Assembly: GCA_948473085.1 (NCBI GenBank)
Contig: CAOKWH010000008.1
Location: 22,585-86,584, forward strand
Origin: an uncultured Clostridia bacterium
GTDB lineage: Bacteria; Bacillota; Clostridia; Oscillospirales; Ruminococcaceae
Length of the DNA stretch: 64,000 nucleotides
Direction of reading: 5' to 3'
Positions 60,922 through 64,000 of the stretch are shown here, in pieces. Position 1 is the first letter of the stretch. Every line of letters starts with the position of its first letter. The notes below the pieces were generated by a model that did no database searches, was not told the origin of the DNA, and saw only the letters and a program-made list of their open reading frames with translations. A program made the translations under genes and the position numbers.

Positions 60922-62301
60922 ATGTGTTTTCAAACAAAGTATAACATTGCCATTGTGGGCGGAGGCATTGGCGGCCTGATGGCGGCCTATCGTCTGGCCG
61001 AGCAAAACCCCGGCCTTTCCATCTGCCTGATGGAAAAGGGCCGGGATATTCGGGAGCGCCTCTGCCCCATTGTAACCGGTAAGGTGAAAAAGTGCATCAA
61101 GTGCGAACCCTGCGCCATTATGGAAGGCCTGGCCGGCGCCGGTGCCTTTTCGGACGGCAAGTATGTTATCTCCACCGAATACGGCGGCTGGCTCACCGAT
61201 TTTTTGGCGCCGGATGTTGTGCTGGACTACATTGAACAGGCGGACGGCATTTTAACCCGGCACGGCGCCACCACCGAACGCTTCCAGCCCAATGACGAGC
61301 TCAAGCGCCTCTGCCTGGAACAGGACCTACATATGCAGCAGGCCCAGATCAAACACCTGGGAACCGATGCCAACTTTGAAACAATGGTGCGCCTGATTGA
61401 CTCGCTGCGAAACCGGGCGGACATCCATACCCTGACCGAAGTAACGGATGTAGACAAGGAGCGGCACACTGTGACAGCCCGGGATGCAGAGGGCACCCAT
61501 ACCTTTACGGCCGATACCATTATCTTTGCTGTGGGCCGGGCAGGTTCGGGCTTCTTTTCAAACTGGTGCAATAAAAACGGCATCCCGCTGAAGAACAACC
61601 AGGTGGATATTGGTGTGCGGGTGGAGCTGCCTGCTATGGTATGGGAGCATTTCTCCCAAAAAATATACGAACCCAAGGTGCTCTATCGCTCCAAACAGTA
61701 TGGCGACACCACCCGGATGTTCTGCTTTAATGAACGGGGCAAGGTGGTAACTGAAAATACCAACGGCATCCTCACAGTTAACGGCCACGCCTACCGCGGC
61801 AGGGAGAAAAAGACAGAAAATTCCAACTTTGCCCTGCTCTCCACCATCCGCTTTACCCAGCCCTTTAATTCCCCCATCGAGTATGCCCGGCATGTGGCCA
61901 AGCTGGCCAACCTAATCAGCGGCGGCAGTGTGCTGGTGCAGCGCCTGGGCGACTTGATGAACGGTCGGCGCACCGATGAGAAGCGGCTGGCCCAGTCCTA
62001 CACCCGCCCTACCCTGGATGCAGTGCCCGGCGACCTGAGCCTTTGTATGCCCAAGCGCCAGTTGGACAACATTGTGGAAACCCTCCATGCCCTGGACAAA
62101 ATTGCCCCAGGCACCGCCAACTATGATACCCTGCTGTATGGTATTGAGTGCAAATACTATTCCGCCCGGCCGGAGTGTGAAAACTTCCAGTTATCCGGCA
62201 CCCAAGGCATCTATGCCATTGGCGACGGCGCAGGTATTACCCGGTCGCTCTCCCAGGCGGCAGCCAACGGCCTGTATGTAGCCGATGTTATCCTTGGGTA
62301 A
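60922..62301 (+). CDS. FAD-dependent oxidoreductase, COG2509-like
   Basis: The 459-residue protein has GGAGG upstream of the ATG. It opens with a dinucleotide fold, IAIVGGGIGGLMAAYRLAE (about 9-27). CPIVTGKVKKCIKCEPC (about 49-65) is a Cys-rich insert in the place of an FeS- or zinc-like cluster, followed by GLAGAGAFSDGKY, the mark of COG2509. FAVGRAGSGFF and the C-terminal GIYAIGDGAGITRSLSQAA complete the FAD and NAD site. These are uncharacterised FAD proteins that may reduce a small substrate. A terminator at 62317-62352 closes the gene. Confidence 0.88.
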   Translation: MCFQTKYNIAIVGGGIGGLMAAYRLAEQNPGLSICLMEKGRDIRERLCPIVTGKVKKCIKCEPCAIMEGLAGAGAFSDGKYVISTEYGGWLTDFLAPDVVLDYIEQADGILTRHGATTERFQPNDELKRLCLEQDLHMQQAQIKHLGTDANFETMVRLIDSLRNRADIHTLTEVTDVDKERHTVTARDAEGTHTFTADTIIFAVGRAGSGFFSNWCNKNGIPLKNNQVDIGVRVELPAMVWEHFSQKIYEPKVLYRSKQYGDTTRMFCFNERGKVVTENTNGILTVNGHAYRGREKKTENSNFALLSTIRFTQPFNSPIEYARHVAKLANLISGGSVLVQRLGDLMNGRRTDEKRLAQSYTRPTLDAVPGDLSLCMPKRQLDNIVETLHALDKIAPGTANYDTLLYGIECKYYSARPECENFQLSGTQGIYAIGDGAGITRSLSQAAANGLYVADVILG

Positions 62302-62316
62302 ATCCCCCACTTGTGG

Positions 62317-62352
62317 CAACCCCCGGAAGTTTGCAGCTTCCGGGGGTTGTTC
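62317..62352. terminator. Bidirectional terminator
   Basis: CAACCCCCGGAAG (62317-62329) and CTTCCGGGGGTTG (62337-62349), between convergent genes. Confidence 0.85.
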
Positions 62353-62361
62353 TGCCTATCT

Positions 62362-62880
62362 TTAGAAATAGGGGTTCCAGTTATTTTTATAGACTACTTC
62401 TTCCAGCGGCTTGCGGTTTCTGGGGCGACCCTCCTCGGCAGGATAGCCCAGGGGGGTCAGGGCAACCACATCGTACTCATCAGGGATATTCAGGGCAGCT
62501 TTCAGTGGCTCCTGGGTGAACCCACCAATCCAGCAAGTGCCCAGGCCCTCCTGTGTGGCGGCCAACATCATAAAGGAAAGGGCAATGGAGCAGTCCACAG
62601 TGGAGGCCCGCTGCTTACAGCCCATCTCCCGCACACTGTCGGAGCAGACAACCAGCACCATCGGCGCCTTGCCAATCAGCTCCTGGCCCATGCAGGCCTC
62701 CTGCACCTTGGCTTTCAGCTCGGGGGTATCCACCACAATCATGCGGTTGGCATTGCTGCACCGGGCTGTGGGAGCCAGGTTACCAGCCTCTAAAATGCGT
62801 TGCACCTTTTCCGGCTCCACCTGTCTGTCCTCAAAATCCCGGATACTCTTTCGCTGCTGAATTGCTTCGTAAACGGTCAT
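62362..62880 (-). CDS. Nitroreductase family protein
   Basis: The 172-residue FMN-dependent oxidoreductase has AAGGAGG upstream. It begins TVYEAIQQRKSIRDFEDRQV, with the FMN-phosphate Arg-Ser-x-Arg set in QRKSIRDF, then APTARCSNANRMIVV (about 36-50) and TCWIGGFTQEPLKAALNIPD near 115. The end TPLGYPAEEGRPRNRKPLEE is typical of the short nitroreductase branch of anaerobes. It reduces nitro groups or quinones with NAD(P)H, or works in an unknown flavin step. There is no partner gene in an operon. Confidence 0.9.
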   Translation of the reverse strand: MTVYEAIQQRKSIRDFEDRQVEPEKVQRILEAGNLAPTARCSNANRMIVVDTPELKAKVQEACMGQELIGKAPMVLVVCSDSVREMGCKQRASTVDCSIALSFMMLAATQEGLGTCWIGGFTQEPLKAALNIPDEYDVVALTPLGYPAEEGRPRNRKPLEEVVYKNNWNPYF

Positions 62881-63186
62881 TCCTCAAAACCTCCTTGTGC
62901 TTGTTTTTGGGTAAATTATACAATAACTCAGGGCTTTTGTCCACTCCTGCACCCGCCTTCCATCTGAAAGAAAATACCCTGTTTCTGCCTACCTAAAATA
63001 ATAAATCGGAATATTTTAAAATATTATTCCTATCCGTCTACTTAATCGGGTGTTCATTATGGGGTATTGTGGGGTAGGTTAATCTTTTCTTCTGTGAAGT
63101 ATTCAGCGGATATTTTGCCGCTGTCTGCTCCATCTCACCACATGTTAACAAAGACTTCTTAGCAGAAATTAGTGCGGAGCATACAG
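62881..63186. other. AT-rich intergenic region
   Basis: About 300 bases without a gene. It contains an imperfect palindrome, GGAATATTTTAAAATATTATTCC-like, near 63008-63030. It probably holds the 5' region of the nitroreductase gene and marks the edge of the recombined segment that follows. Confidence 0.4.
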
Positions 63187-63495
63187 TTAATAGGTACGCC
63201 AAATTATATTGGATTCTGGATAGATAAAGTGCAGTATCAGTGAAACTGCAATAACAACACATAGAAATATAAAACTACCCACTATAAACCATTTTATCCC
63301 TTTTATAATATCTTGAAAAATCCTATTTTGAAGAATGGAGTCCACATCTTGGGAAACCCGATAGATAGCATCTATCTTCTCCTTTGTAAAAGAATTTTCC
63401 CTTACTTCCTGCACATCAATATCCCGTACAAGTTCATCTAAAGTCATGTCAAAAAAATCGCTTAGCATGACCAATCTGGAAAAATCCGGATACGA
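63187..63495 (-). pseudogene. Truncated XRE-type HTH regulator with TM tail
   Basis: The minus strand gives YPDFSRLVMLSDFFDMTLDE, the last helix of an XRE/HTH_3 domain, preceded by a TAG at 63498-63496, so the DNA-binding part is gone. After a charged linker a TM helix, GIKWFIVGSFIFLCVVIAVS, ends the protein. The original gene was a membrane-linked HTH regulator of the kind found beside Clostridia exporters. It may be translated from the internal ATG at 63474 but would lack DNA binding. Confidence 0.7.
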
Positions 63496-63543
63496 CTACC
63501 CCGTTTCCCTTAGTTAAAGATATTGTTGGGTAAAAAAGAAAGG

Positions 63544-63792
63544 TCAATCGATTTTGCCGATGAAGCGGTAGTAGATTTCTACTTCCTGCTCACGGCTTCC
63601 GTCCTCGCCCTTGACAGCTTCGTGGACGGTTATTTTTTCAATTAGAGTGTTCAGAAGTTCGGCGGTCAGCTCCACAGGGTTGACATACTGTTTCATCAGG
63701 GCAATCCACTTTTCAGCGTCCGCTGCGGTCTGTACGGCGGCTTCCATCGTTTCATGAAGCTGCCGGATTTTTGTTTCAAGCTCCTTTTGCTC
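63544..63792 (-). pseudogene. Serine recombinase C-terminal fragment (leftward)
   Basis: The minus strand carries EQKELETKIRQLHETMEAA, then KWIALMKQYVNPVELTAELL and LIEKITVHEAVKGED, ending at 63544. This is the coiled-coil and C-terminal domain of a large serine recombinase of integrative elements. It loses sense at about 63792, exactly where the other fragment begins. Confidence 0.75.
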
Positions 63793-63794
63793 GT

Positions 63795-64000
63795 TTGATC
63801 AACGAGTTTATTGAGCAGATCATCGTCCATGCCCCGGAAAAGATAGACGGCGGCCGGACCCAGAAGGTCGAGATTTACCTAAAGTTTATCGGGCGGTTTG
63901 ACCTCCCCGCCCCGGAACTGACGCCGGAGGAAGAAAAGCGGCAGACTTCCCTGCACCGGCATCGGGTCAAGAGCCGGGAACGCTATCAGAAGATCAAGGC
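63795..64000 (+). pseudogene. Serine recombinase C-terminal fragment (rightward)
   Basis: The plus strand reads LINEFIEQIIVHAPEKIDGG, then QKVEIYLKFIGRFDLP and ELTPEEEKRQTSLHRHRV up to the window edge. It matches the DUF4368-type end of conjugative-transposon recombinases. Its left end meets the opposite-strand fragment at about 63792, so this is a breakpoint with two different recombinase ends joined back to back. The rest of this copy lies outside the window. Confidence 0.75.

Overview
The window reads as chromosome of an anaerobic, low-to-mid GC Firmicute, most likely a Clostridia member of the Oscillospiraceae/Ruminococcaceae type. The evidence is strong GGAGG ribosome binding sites with frequent GTG and TTG starts, sigma-A type promoters, an hprK-murB-rapZ-whiA-dnaE operon, a ClpC ATPase, a YtrA-type GntR/ABC operon, a ytqA-mnmM pair, and exported proteins with serine-rich linkers. 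No rRNA, tRNA or CRISPR array was recognised. The species call is inference only.

Layout. 0-6.4 kb: two tandem GHL10 (glycosyl-hydrolase-like 10) surface proteins, a zinc-ribbon protein and a Ca2+-type P-type ATPase. 6.5-12.4 kb: small proteins, a 2-hydroxyacid dehydrogenase, an orphan ECF-like sigma factor, an AEC transporter, a 3-hydroxyisobutyrate-type dehydrogenase and a Ser-rich cell-surface protein. 12.8-22.1 kb: three paralogous M20/AbgB-type amidohydrolases, each with its own sigma-A-like promoter. Between the first and second lie a SUKH-like protein, an RNA methyltransferase and a decayed accessory patch (16.4-18.7 kb) holding remnants of an ABC-2 permease, a transposase, a serine recombinase and a relaxase, plus an intact DUF4177 protein and a lipoprotein. 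22.2-31.6 kb: a degraded gene, a MarR-chemoreceptor pair with overlapping stop and start codons, a GntR-ABC-lipoprotein operon with a visible operator, the radical SAM protein/MnmM pair, a frameshifted P-loop kinase and a LysR regulator. 31.8-38.1 kb: a codon-optimised MalY/PatB-type PLP enzyme, then a leftward operon MBOAT acyltransferase - DHHW protein - TRAP-type binding lipoprotein - PARG-like protein. 38.2-43.2 kb: a nucleoside ABC transporter (ATPase and two permeases) with pyrimidine-nucleoside phosphorylase. 43.5-52.1 kb: PadR/DUF2812, a hotdog thioesterase, ClpC, a three-gene operon of poorly known proteins (TPR, unknown, DUF4261) and a glutaredoxin-like protein. 52.2-62.9 kb: dnaE-whiA-rapZ-murB-hprK (leftward), then a GT4 glycosyltransferase, an FAD-dependent protein and a nitroreductase. 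63.2-64 kb: a truncated HTH regulator and two serine-recombinase C-termini placed back to back, marking a rearranged mobile-element edge.

The genes suggest a peptide, folate-derivative and nucleoside scavenging anaerobe: AbgB-type hydrolases, a nucleoside importer feeding a phosphorylase, a MalY-type C-S lyase, an O-acyl modification system for a surface polymer and GHL10 surface proteins. Most of the window is core-like; the accessory material is limited to 16.4-18.7, 22.2-22.7 and 63.2-64 kb. The strongest candidates for something undescribed are the acyltransferase/DctP/PARG operon, the TPR-DUF4261 operon and the MarR-coupled chemoreceptor.
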